Source: an uncultured Anaeroplasmataceae bacterium
GTDB lineage: Bacteria > Bacillota_I > Bacilli_A > Acholeplasmatales > Anaeroplasmataceae
Assembly (NCBI GenBank): GCA_947629825.1
Contig: CANRFF010000002.1
Span: 185,206-249,205 of the forward strand
Reading direction: 5' to 3'
Length of the DNA: 64,000 nt
A program made the translations under genes and the position numbers. Positions 1 to 8,506 of this stretch are shown piece after piece. Each line of letters opens with the position of its first letter. Position 1 is the stretch's first letter. The notes beneath the pieces are model-generated. The model had not been told where the DNA came from and ran no database searches. It saw nothing but the letters and a program-made list of their open reading frames with translations.

Positions 1-1
1 T

Positions 2-313
2 TCATTGAAGAAGAACCAAGAATATCGGATTCGGGCGACAGCGACTCCGGACAATACGACACAAACGATTTCTTATGAATCTTCGGATACCAAAGTGGTT
101 ACCGTGGATTCTTCGGGAAAAGTAGTGGCTGTCGGTACCGGAACTGCCAAAGTTACCGTTCGTATCGGTGATATTACGAAAGTCATCAGCTTTACGGTAA
201 CGGAATCTTCCAATCAGATGCTTTACATTATTTTGGGAGTCATCGGCGGCGTTGTTGTCTTGGCGGCTGCCTCTTTCGGAGTGGTTTGGTTTGTAAAGAA
301 AAGAAAAAAATAA
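2..313 (+). CDS. C-terminal part of a membrane-anchored surface protein with an Ig-like (BIG2) domain
   Basis: The reading frame is already open at the left edge, so the start lies outside the window. What remains is a bacterial Ig-like (BIG2) domain with the usual pattern of alternating Val and Thr strands and a GTGTAKVTV-type final strand. A strongly hydrophobic helix (LGVIGGVVVLAAASFGVVWF) and a short basic tail KKRKK follow. This fits an extracellular domain held in the membrane by one C-terminal helix, with no LPXTG sorting motif. The heparinase-like gene follows after 15 bases with its own ribosome binding site, and its product ends the same way, so the two are probably co-transcribed and act at the same surface. 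The enzymatic part, if any, is outside the window. Confidence 0.75.
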   Translation, partial: SLKKNQEYRIRATATPDNTTQTISYESSDTKVVTVDSSGKVVAVGTGTAKVTVRIGDITKVISFTVTESSNQMLYIILGVIGGVVVLAAASFGVVWFVKKRKK

Positions 314-328
314 TCAAAGGAGAAAATC

Positions 329-3300
329 ATGCGAGATAAACCTAAAAAGATAAGTATTTTCTGTATTCTTCTTGCATTGATTGCGATGATTGGTATCGGT
401 TGCTTTTTCTCTTTGAAAGGAGAGGCGGAGACACGGGAACGTGCTCTGTCTCTTTCTCAAGAGATGGAAATCGAAGTGGCCGAAGAAGTTCCGATTACTT
501 TTATGCCGTATGTTTCGGAATCCGATAAGCAGACGATGGAATGGTCGCTTTCGGAGGAAGGTGTCGTTTATCTGACGAAAACCAAATATAAACTGATTGC
601 GCTGAAAGCCGGCGAAACGACGTTGACCGTACAGTCCGAACAATATTATTCAACCGTTCATATCAAGGTTCGATATCAAAATCTTTTTGAACGGGGAAAT
701 TTCGAAAACTTGGATTCGGGAATGATTTGGGAAGTATCCAATCAGGAGTTGGGAGGCTGGAGATTATATACCGGAGGAAGTCCGGTCGCCGAAAATCAAT
801 TGGTCGAAGTATTGGATGACAATGGAAACAAAGTCATTCATTTCCGTCATCCGACGACTCCGCATACGTCGGTGTTGTATCAACAAATCGGCGGGCTTTC
901 CGGCGGACAATATTATGTCACTGCCAAAATGAAAGGAACCGATGTTGAAAAAGATGCTTATGTACGAGTCAATCAGGGAAACAAATGGGGACTGACGCAA
1001 ACGACAAAAGTCAAAGGAACGTTCGACTGGGAAACATATACTTCGGATATTGTCCGTTTGGATGAGGGGGAAAAATTAAAAGTGGAACTCTATTTTTCCG
1101 CCAATACCGGAGAAGTCTATTTTGACGATGTTCAGGTCTTTAAAGTCATTACGTCCGAATACAATTCCTTTACGGTTTCCGCAAGCAAGTCTTATCGGAA
1201 TTCTTCCGAAAAACCGGCAGCGTTGAAACAGCCGAACCACATCGGCAAAATGGAAGTCGGCGACAAAGTTCAGTTGATGTGTGAAACGTATCCGCAATCT
1301 CAAATCGATTATGATTACAGTTATTCCGTTGAAGACCATGAAATTCTTTCGGTGGTTTCCTATGGGGAAAATGCGGGAGAATTGACGGCTCTGAAAAACG
1401 GCGTTACGAATGTCGACGTTACGGATCGCTATGGGAATCATAAAAAAATTCTGGTGGCTGTCGGGAAAGAAAACGGAATTTGGGCATCCATAGAGGGAAT
1501 CGGTGAAGAAAGTTTTGTCGCAGGCAAAGAAGATACGACGAAAAAAATCAAAATTCAATGTGAAAGTTCGCAGTTTGAACTTTATAAATACAGTAATGCT
1601 CAACACGGAAATTATTATATTGAAAATCAAACGGTGATTTATACACCGGCACAGGATTATTACACTCAAAACGGTTCGGAAGAATTTTTTGAAATCCTCG
1701 TTTATTCCGGGGACGGATTTTGTATTTTACCGATTCATATCCGAATCGAAGGAGTCGACGATCCATGTACGATTGTGGATTATTGGCACAGTACACCTAA
1801 AAATACGCCTCTTCGGTGGAGTGAATCGGCAGAAAGAAAACATACGGCGATCACCTCGGAGGGTTCTTATTTCAATGGCGGGTATCTGCAAGTCAGTTCC
1901 TATGACGTGGAAGTACTGTATCCTCAAACGAAAAACATTCCGACTGCTCAACTGCAAGCCAAAACCGAGGCCTATCGGAAAATCTTGGGAAAAAGTACGG
2001 ACGGAAGTCTTACGATTTCAACGGCCAACGGCGGTACGGTTCAACTTCGTTTTGACGGAGTGGCCCAGCAGATTCAGGATCGGTATTACGACAGTCAGAA
2101 GAAAATCATTTTCGGTATTTGTTATGACTATACTCCGAAAGACGGATTTGTCGGATATGACACTTTCGATTTGGTCATTCAAAACGGAGAAGAATCCATT
2201 ACGGTTACCAATACCGTATATGTGTTACCGGCGGTAGAAGATTTCAAATTCGATTCTTTGAATTTCGACGGAATTTATTTGCTGACGAACGATCAATGGC
2301 TTTCCGAAGTTCGTGCCGGTTATGCCGATAAGGATCCTTATATTACGACGTGGGTCGATGTCTATGCGAAAAACTTTGCGAATTTCGTTCCGTCCGGGGT
2401 TCCGGCGGATTCCAGAAGTTATTTGGAACAGTTGGCGATTTTATATCAAGTGACGAAAGATCGGAAATATTTTGAGTTGTGTTGGCAACAAATGGAAGCC
2501 ATTGTCAAGGACGAAGAATACAGTAAAAACGGCACCCGCAGATTGTCATGGGGAGAAGATTCCAATGGATTTTTGGATGCCGCCATGGTGACTTACAGTG
2601 TCGGATTTGCGTATAGCTATATCAAAAACGAATTGACGGCTGAACAAAAACAAATCGTGATGAAAGCAATGTACGAAGAAGGCTTTTACTGGTTTGAGAA
2701 TTTGAACAATGTGAATGTTTTGTTACACGGGAACAACCATAATCTCTTGATTTGTTGTGACTTGGCTTTGGCGGCGTTTGCGGCGATGAGTTATGATCAA
2801 ACGATTTCGGGAACCGTTCTTTCCAAAAATGATTCTTATGAAAATCTGAATGTCAGAGAAATGTCCGCCCAGACGATTATGACGGCGTTTAAATACCTGC
2901 AAATCGCTTTGGTTCACTATTCGGATTCCGGTGGTTTTCCGGAAGGTCCGGCCTATTCGATTTACGCTCACAAAAATATGGTTTCTTTGCTGGCAACACT
3001 ATACAATCTGTATGGCGAAACGAACGGAAAAATCAATTCGTTCGGTCTCAGTGATATTCCGGGCATTATGAATTATACGAATTACCCGTTATATACTTCC
3101 AGCCCGAATTACTATACGTTTTATTATGCAGAAAGCGAATATTCCAACAATCAACCGTCTCTGTTATGGTATGCCAGATATGATGAATCGCAAATCAATG
3201 CGGCGGTTTTAAGCAAAATGGCCAATGCGAACGAACAATACAATATTTTAAACCTTTTGTGGTATACTCCGGGTCTTTATGAACGGGTGGATCTTCACAA

Positions 3301-4936
3301 TATGAAAGAATTGGATCAAATGCTTGAAGATCATGAATTGGCTACTTTCCGAGAAGATTTCGATAACGAAATGGCCGTGTTTACGGGATTAAAGGGAGTC
3401 GACAGTTCCAGCGGTGCTTTTTCTCATAAAAATTTGGATAGCGGGACTTTTGAATTATATGCTCTCGGAGAACGGTTTATCGGAAATTATTGTGACGAAA
3501 CTTACAATATCGTCGTTCCGGACGGGTATTGGGATTATGATTATCAACGTTGGACTTATTACAAGAAAAGCGCTCAAGGACAAAATACGCTTGTCATCAA
3601 TCCGGAAAAAAATCCGGTTATAGCTCAAGATCCGCAGGAGTCTGCGCCATTGATTCGTTTTGAAAGCAATCAATCCGGAGGGTTTTCGGTGGTTGACTTA
3701 TCCCGAGTTTACAAATCGGATGCGATTTCCGTTCTTCGCGGATTGAAATTGTTCGATCATCGTCAACGGGTGTTACTGCAAGACGAATTTGTACTGAGAG
3801 AACCGTCCACGATCTATTGGAGCGCCCATACCGAAGCCAGAATCGATTTGATCAGCGATAAATTGGCAAGGCTGATTTTGAACGGAAAATGTATTTATGC
3901 TCAGATTATCAGTGAATTGGGAAGTTTTTCCTATATGCCGGCAACCGCTTTACCGGGAACTACCGGGAAATTCTGTAATTTGGACAATACGGGTGTCAAT
4001 AAATTATTGATCCGTTTGGACGATGTCGTTTCCGGAAATTTGTGTGTGGTCTTTACCAAGGCATTGGAAGAAATCACGGAATTTGAGCCGATGCAAGTCG
4101 TTCCGCTTGCCGATTGGCAATTGGAAGAAGATTCGGCGTTACCGAAAATTACCGCAAAAAATATTGAAATCGATGCGGAATTGGGAAATCGGTTCAAATA
4201 TGTCTTCAACCCGTATCAATACGATTACGTCATTCATTTGGATCGTTCCGTTTTCAATGTTCCGAATTTAAAGGTGGATTACGATAAAGAAAAATATTCT
4301 TTGAAAATCGAAAAGACCTCTTTGTTCCAACATTTGACGAAAGTCATTTTACAGGACAAAAAAACCAAAGAGACACGGACGTATTCCTTTAAATTCATTG
4401 TGGATACGATCATCGACGGGTACGAACAATATCGCAAACTGGAAGTTTTGCGGGTAACGGGTTATCCGGATGCGGATTGTCTGCAAGACGGAAACAATAC
4501 GACAAAACTCTCTTTTAATTCCAAACAGGAAATCATTTACGAACTGGCCAAACCATCGACTTTTACCAACGTTTTGATGCGTTTTTCCGGAGGAGTTTTG
4601 AATACGTATTATTTTGACATCTATACTTCGATGGATCAGGAAAACTGGGAATGTTGTTATTTCGGCGGTTCCAATACGAATCAAATGGGAGACGAGGTTT
4701 ATTCTTTGGGACAGGCAGAGGCGAAATACGTGAAATTCGTCTTTACCGGAGAAGTTCTGGAAGATTTGACTTCGATTTCCAAAATCGAATTGTACCATAA
4801 CGGAACCAAACCGCAAACTTCTCAAGGAATGTCATGGTGGATGATTCTATGTATCGGACTCGGATCCGGAATCGTGGTGGCCTTGGGAATTTGGGGAATT
4901 GTGATTTTATTAAAAAGGAGGAAAAAGATAAAATGA
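329..4936 (+). CDS. Membrane-anchored heparinase II/III-type polysaccharide lyase, multidomain
   Basis: A 1535-residue protein with an N-terminal signal/anchor helix (about residues 8-30), an Ig-like domain (45-115), a carbohydrate-binding-like jelly roll (117-270), an alpha/alpha toroid (about 640-960), a beta-sandwich (about 1000-1200), a discoidin/F5-8C-like domain (about 1370-1495) and a C-terminal membrane helix with tail KRRKKIK. Heparinase II/III hallmarks include HGNNHN near residue 800, GGFPEGPAYSIYAH near 867 and HKNLDSGTFELYALGE near 1032. I infer a surface lyase that cuts acidic host glycans such as heparan or chondroitin; the exact substrate cannot be read from sequence. The stop codon overlaps the next start as ATGA, so the solute-binding lipoprotein is translationally coupled. 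The binding domains suggest it stays attached to mucus or matrix glycans. Confidence 0.8.
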   Translation: MRDKPKKISIFCILLALIAMIGIGCFFSLKGEAETRERALSLSQEMEIEVAEEVPITFMPYVSESDKQTMEWSLSEEGVVYLTKTKYKLIALKAGETTLTVQSEQYYSTVHIKVRYQNLFERGNFENLDSGMIWEVSNQELGGWRLYTGGSPVAENQLVEVLDDNGNKVIHFRHPTTPHTSVLYQQIGGLSGGQYYVTAKMKGTDVEKDAYVRVNQGNKWGLTQTTKVKGTFDWETYTSDIVRLDEGEKLKVELYFSANTGEVYFDDVQVFKVITSEYNSFTVSASKSYRNSSEKPAALKQPNHIGKMEVGDKVQLMCETYPQSQIDYDYSYSVEDHEILSVVSYGENAGELTALKNGVTNVDVTDRYGNHKKILVAVGKENGIWASIEGIGEESFVAGKEDTTKKIKIQCESSQFELYKYSNAQHGNYYIENQTVIYTPAQDYYTQNGSEEFFEILVYSGDGFCILPIHIRIEGVDDPCTIVDYWHSTPKNTPLRWSESAERKHTAITSEGSYFNGGYLQVSSYDVEVLYPQTKNIPTAQLQAKTEAYRKILGKSTDGSLTISTANGGTVQLRFDGVAQQIQDRYYDSQKKIIFGICYDYTPKDGFVGYDTFDLVIQNGEESITVTNTVYVLPAVEDFKFDSLNFDGIYLLTNDQWLSEVRAGYADKDPYITTWVDVYAKNFANFVPSGVPADSRSYLEQLAILYQVTKDRKYFELCWQQMEAIVKDEEYSKNGTRRLSWGEDSNGFLDAAMVTYSVGFAYSYIKNELTAEQKQIVMKAMYEEGFYWFENLNNVNVLLHGNNHNLLICCDLALAAFAAMSYDQTISGTVLSKNDSYENLNVREMSAQTIMTAFKYLQIALVHYSDSGGFPEGPAYSIYAHKNMVSLLATLYNLYGETNGKINSFGLSDIPGIMNYTNYPLYTSSPNYYTFYYAESEYSNNQPSLLWYARYDESQINAAVLSKMANANEQYNILNLLWYTPGLYERVDLHNMKELDQMLEDHELATFREDFDNEMAVFTGLKGVDSSSGAFSHKNLDSGTFELYALGERFIGNYCDETYNIVVPDGYWDYDYQRWTYYKKSAQGQNTLVINPEKNPVIAQDPQESAPLIRFESNQSGGFSVVDLSRVYKSDAISVLRGLKLFDHRQRVLLQDEFVLREPSTIYWSAHTEARIDLISDKLARLILNGKCIYAQIISELGSFSYMPATALPGTTGKFCNLDNTGVNKLLIRLDDVVSGNLCVVFTKALEEITEFEPMQVVPLADWQLEEDSALPKITAKNIEIDAELGNRFKYVFNPYQYDYVIHLDRSVFNVPNLKVDYDKEKYSLKIEKTSLFQHLTKVILQDKKTKETRTYSFKFIVDTIIDGYEQYRKLEVLRVTGYPDADCLQDGNNTTKLSFNSKQEIIYELAKPSTFTNVLMRFSGGVLNTYYFDIYTSMDQENWECCYFGGSNTNQMGDEVYSLGQAEAKYVKFVFTGEVLEDLTSISKIELYHNGTKPQTSQGMSWWMILCIGLGSGIVVALGIWGIVILLKRRKKIK

Positions 4937-6465
4937 AAAAATTTTGGTTATTGGGAATGATTACGAGTCTGTTGATATTGGCAGGCTGCGGTTCTTCCTC
5001 GGCGAAATTGTCTATTTTCTTGTATCAGGAAAATTATATTTATTCGGATGATATGGAAGTTTACCAAAAAGCCAATGAATATGCGGGCGTCGAATTGGAA
5101 GGCGTCTTACAGAAATATGATACGAATTATGACAATATCTATAATTTAAGAGGCAAAGATGCGAATTTGGTGGTCAATGATCAGGATACCATTGAAGCAA
5201 CGGCTTTGAAAGATGGTATTTTTGTGGATCTGACTCCTTTGATTGCCGAACATGCTCCGCATCTGTCGGAATTTTTCGAAAAAAATCCGGATCAAAAAAA
5301 GTGGGCGGTAGCCAGTGACGGAAAAATTTACGGAATTCCGTTCTATACGGACGGTTTGACCGCCAAAGCTTTCTTTGTCCGGTTGGACTGGATCAATACG
5401 TTGAAATCCCAAGGGAAGTTACCGGCAGGAATCGATTCGACCGATTTGAATAAAATGACTGTCCCTCAATTCGAATCGCTTTTGTTGGCATTCAAGAACA
5501 ATAAAAATTTATTGACCAAAGCCGATCAGATTTATCCTTATTTCGATCGGGACAGCGACTATGCGATCAGCGAGTTGGCTTCTTTGTGGGGTGCGACTGC
5601 CGATTATTATCTGACTTCCGAGAAAAAGGTATTATACGGTGCCATTCAACCGGAATTCAAAACGGCAATGGAAAATATGGCGAGATGGTATCAAAACGGC
5701 TTGATTGAACCGGATATTTTAAATCCGTCCACCGAAGATAAAAGAGTGACTTACTTTGCTCAAAATAGCGGAGGCGCCACTCATGACTGGATTGGTACGA
5801 CGTATTCGTTTAACGACGACGTTTATGCCGAAAACCTGGCCGACGGATTTGAACTTGTCTGTGTGGCACCACCGACTCGGGCGGATGGATCCAAATTCGA
5901 ACCGACGATCCGGAAACAAATCGGAAAAGTGACGGCCATCAATGCCTCGACCAGTGCCGAAGATCAAGTCAAATTGATGAAATGGATTGATTATTTCTTT
6001 ACCGAAGAAGGTCATGATGCGTTGAATTTCGGAATCGAGGGTGTGGATTTCCGTAAAGAAAACGGAAAATACACGTATACGGACAAGATCATCAACGATC
6101 AGAATACGGCTTTGGCCAATCTGTATCGTCGCGGTGCGCAAATGCAGACGGCGGGATGTCAGACTTTCGACTATGAAGAGGCATGGTTATCGTCCGATGC
6201 CAAAACGGCAATGGATTTGTATGAACCGTATCTGAATATGTCCTATAATGATTTGATTTTCCCGAATATCAAACTGACGAATGAGGACTATCAATCGGTA
6301 AACACCGCAAGAAGCTCTACAAATAACCGTTTTATCGAACAAGTCAACAAGTGGTTGCGCGGAACGGAAGCCATCAATGATACTACTTGGAAAAAATTTG
6401 TTTCCGATATGAAAGCGGCAGGAGCAGACGTGATTACAAGCACGTTAGAAAAATATGTAAAATAA
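4933..6465 (+). CDS. ABC transporter solute-binding lipoprotein (oligosaccharide)
   Basis: A 510-residue extracellular solute-binding protein of the LplA-like group. The start was placed at the ATG at 4933 because it follows an AGGAGG-type site and gives a classic lipoprotein signal (KKFWLLGMITSLLILAGC) with lipobox LAGC; a longer open frame exists upstream but lacks a signal. The body has the pattern of family 1 sugar-binding proteins, for example the segment ending YGIPFYTDG. It sits between two lyase genes and overlaps the upstream stop by four bases, so it most likely captures the oligosaccharides released by the surface lyases. No permease genes are in the window; they may lie to the left. 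The MsmX-type ATPase at the end of the operon is the likely energy subunit. Confidence 0.82.
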   Translation: MKKFWLLGMITSLLILAGCGSSSAKLSIFLYQENYIYSDDMEVYQKANEYAGVELEGVLQKYDTNYDNIYNLRGKDANLVVNDQDTIEATALKDGIFVDLTPLIAEHAPHLSEFFEKNPDQKKWAVASDGKIYGIPFYTDGLTAKAFFVRLDWINTLKSQGKLPAGIDSTDLNKMTVPQFESLLLAFKNNKNLLTKADQIYPYFDRDSDYAISELASLWGATADYYLTSEKKVLYGAIQPEFKTAMENMARWYQNGLIEPDILNPSTEDKRVTYFAQNSGGATHDWIGTTYSFNDDVYAENLADGFELVCVAPPTRADGSKFEPTIRKQIGKVTAINASTSAEDQVKLMKWIDYFFTEEGHDALNFGIEGVDFRKENGKYTYTDKIINDQNTALANLYRRGAQMQTAGCQTFDYEEAWLSSDAKTAMDLYEPYLNMSYNDLIFPNIKLTNEDYQSVNTARSSTNNRFIEQVNKWLRGTEAINDTTWKKFVSDMKAAGADVITSTLEKYVK

Positions 6466-6478
6466 AGGAGGGGGTTCT

Positions 6479-8506
6479 GTGAAAAAGATCAATAACACCA
6501 AAAAAGAATGGCTGTTGCAGATACATCTTTTACAAGATATAGAACCCCTGATGTTCCAATGTGATGTAGATGGGGAACGTCGGCAGATTTTTCTTTCAAA
6601 CCAAGGAAAATACTTTATGGATTTGAAAGTATTTTCCGTTTTGGATTATCCTTTCCTTTCAAATTGTAAATATTCTTTTATCGAGAAAAAACAAAAATAC
6701 TCGCAAATAATGAAAGATTATGCCGATTCCCTTCTATCTACCGATGTTGTTATTTCAAATTTTTCCGAGGATGTTTACGGAAGATTTCAAACGTTGTTAT
6801 ATCGCTCGAAAGAAGCGATTCGTTCGGGCGATACTTTGCAAATTTCTTCTTTGATGTCGGAATTGGAAACGGCAATTGTTGAAACATATCCTTTGAAAAA
6901 CTATCAAGGGAACTGGTGGATTTATGAAATCGGAATACCCAAATGTATCAATGAAATGATTTTCCTTTTCCATAACGAACTTTCCTCTTATGAAAAAGAC
7001 CGATATCTGTCGATCGAAATGTTTTATTTGCCTTCTTGCGAATACTTGTTTTATCGCAGGAATTTTCCGGAAACTTTTCGGGAAAAAAGCAATTATGCGA
7101 ATTTGTCGGATATGATTTACATTTGTCTTTTGCGAGCAATTTGTTGGTCTGACGAACCAACCATTTCCGAATTATCGCAAAAAATCGGGGAAATCTGGAA
7201 AATGACTTCCGAAGGAGACGGGTTTTATTCGGACGGTGGATTTTTATATCATCGGTATTTTCCTTACACGGCATCTTACGGAGAAGTTCTTTTGGAATCC
7301 TATGCTAAAAATGTGGAATTATTGACGCTTGCGGGATACGATTGTACCTCGCATATCCAAATCGCTTATGAAAGAATTTTAAAAAGTTATGTGCCGTTTC
7401 TTTATCGGAACCGTGCTTTGAACTGTGTTCGTGGACGAGCGATCAGTCGGCCGAGAAACGAAAAGTACAGTTATACAAAGATTTTATCGTCGATTGAAAG
7501 ATTGGTAAAGTTATATCCTTCTTCCGATATCGAACGATTTTTGAAAAAGGAACGAAGCGGAGAATATGATTCAAAAGCGTATGCGTTTAATTCGATGAAC
7601 CGATATCTTCAAAGAACACCGCAATATCTGATCGCCATCAGTTCGCATTCCGATCGTATTGCCACTTATGAACAGATGAACGGAGAAAATTTGTCGGGAA
7701 GTTACAGTTCCAATTTCATTTATGAAATCTATCAAAATGATGACAAGGTTTGTTCGTCTGTACTGATGCGAAATCCTTTTTACCGTCCGGGTTCTACAAA
7801 TCAGATTCATTATCAGGCACCCAACCAGCCGACAAATTCCTTATCGGATGGGGTGGCGGTGAAAAATCTGTTGAGCGTATTCTATTTGTCCGACGAAGAA
7901 GTAAAGGGACATTTCAGTAAATTTGTTTTGGATCATTCCTTGGTTTGTGTCGGAAGTCATATTCGTTCGGTCAACCGCTATGTTTCAACGATTTGCGAAT
8001 ATGAAGGAAATTTCGAAAAAGAAAACAATTCTTTCTCTTTCGGTTCAAGTAAAGTTATTTTACATCAGGAAGCGCTCATCGAGCAAGGAGTGGAATGTCG
8101 CTCCTGGCAAGACATCAATCTTTCGGAACCTGCGGACAAACATCGGTTTTTCGTTTCGAGATTGGTTTTGCATCAACCGGAAGAATATCATTATCAGGTA
8201 TATCCGGTTTCATCGGACGAAGAAGACTTTTATGATTTGCGGATTTCGGATGATGTTCATTTTATGAAATATCAAAATTATGTTCTGATATCTTCGTTTT
8301 CCATGAAAGAACAACGGATCGAAAATTATTGTTTTTCCGGTATTTTTTCGGCGATTGCGGAAAAAGTATCCGAAACGGAAATTCATTTGACTTTCTGTTG
8401 TGCCCATCCGTCCGTCTGCTTTCAAATTACAGGTTTTTCATCACTTGCTGACGATAAAGAGTGGACTCCCCATGAAATCTATCGAAAGGAGTTCCGTAAA
8501 AAATGA
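6479..8506 (+). CDS. Polysaccharide lyase family 8-like enzyme without a signal peptide
   Basis: A 675-residue protein resembling hyaluronate/chondroitin/xanthan lyases (PL8). It starts at GTG after a strong GGAGGGGG site. Family landmarks are NWWIYEIGIP near residue 145, an Asn in a YANLSDM context (about 208), GGFLYHRYFPYTASYG with His258 and Tyr267, and RGRAISR (about 318-324). These positions match the catalytic Asn/His/Tyr/Arg set of PL8. The N-terminus (KKINNTKKEWLLQIHLLQ) has no signal peptide or membrane helix, so the enzyme is predicted to be cytoplasmic and to act on imported oligosaccharides, unlike secreted PL8 enzymes. Its stop overlaps the next start as ATGA. Substrate specificity is inferred; hyaluronan or chondroitin is most likely given nagA and nagB downstream. 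Confidence 0.8.
   Translation: MKKINNTKKEWLLQIHLLQDIEPLMFQCDVDGERRQIFLSNQGKYFMDLKVFSVLDYPFLSNCKYSFIEKKQKYSQIMKDYADSLLSTDVVISNFSEDVYGRFQTLLYRSKEAIRSGDTLQISSLMSELETAIVETYPLKNYQGNWWIYEIGIPKCINEMIFLFHNELSSYEKDRYLSIEMFYLPSCEYLFYRRNFPETFREKSNYANLSDMIYICLLRAICWSDEPTISELSQKIGEIWKMTSEGDGFYSDGGFLYHRYFPYTASYGEVLLESYAKNVELLTLAGYDCTSHIQIAYERILKSYVPFLYRNRALNCVRGRAISRPRNEKYSYTKILSSIERLVKLYPSSDIERFLKKERSGEYDSKAYAFNSMNRYLQRTPQYLIAISSHSDRIATYEQMNGENLSGSYSSNFIYEIYQNDDKVCSSVLMRNPFYRPGSTNQIHYQAPNQPTNSLSDGVAVKNLLSVFYLSDEEVKGHFSKFVLDHSLVCVGSHIRSVNRYVSTICEYEGNFEKENNSFSFGSSKVILHQEALIEQGVECRSWQDINLSEPADKHRFFVSRLVLHQPEEYHYQVYPVSSDEEDFYDLRISDDVHFMKYQNYVLISSFSMKEQRIENYCFSGIFSAIAEKVSETEIHLTFCCAHPSVCFQITGFSSLADDKEWTPHEIYRKEFRKK

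Noticed and set aside
1076..2237. Long alternative frames across the heparinase-like gene
   Set aside because: They are shadows of the real gene: no ribosome site and no recognisable domain.
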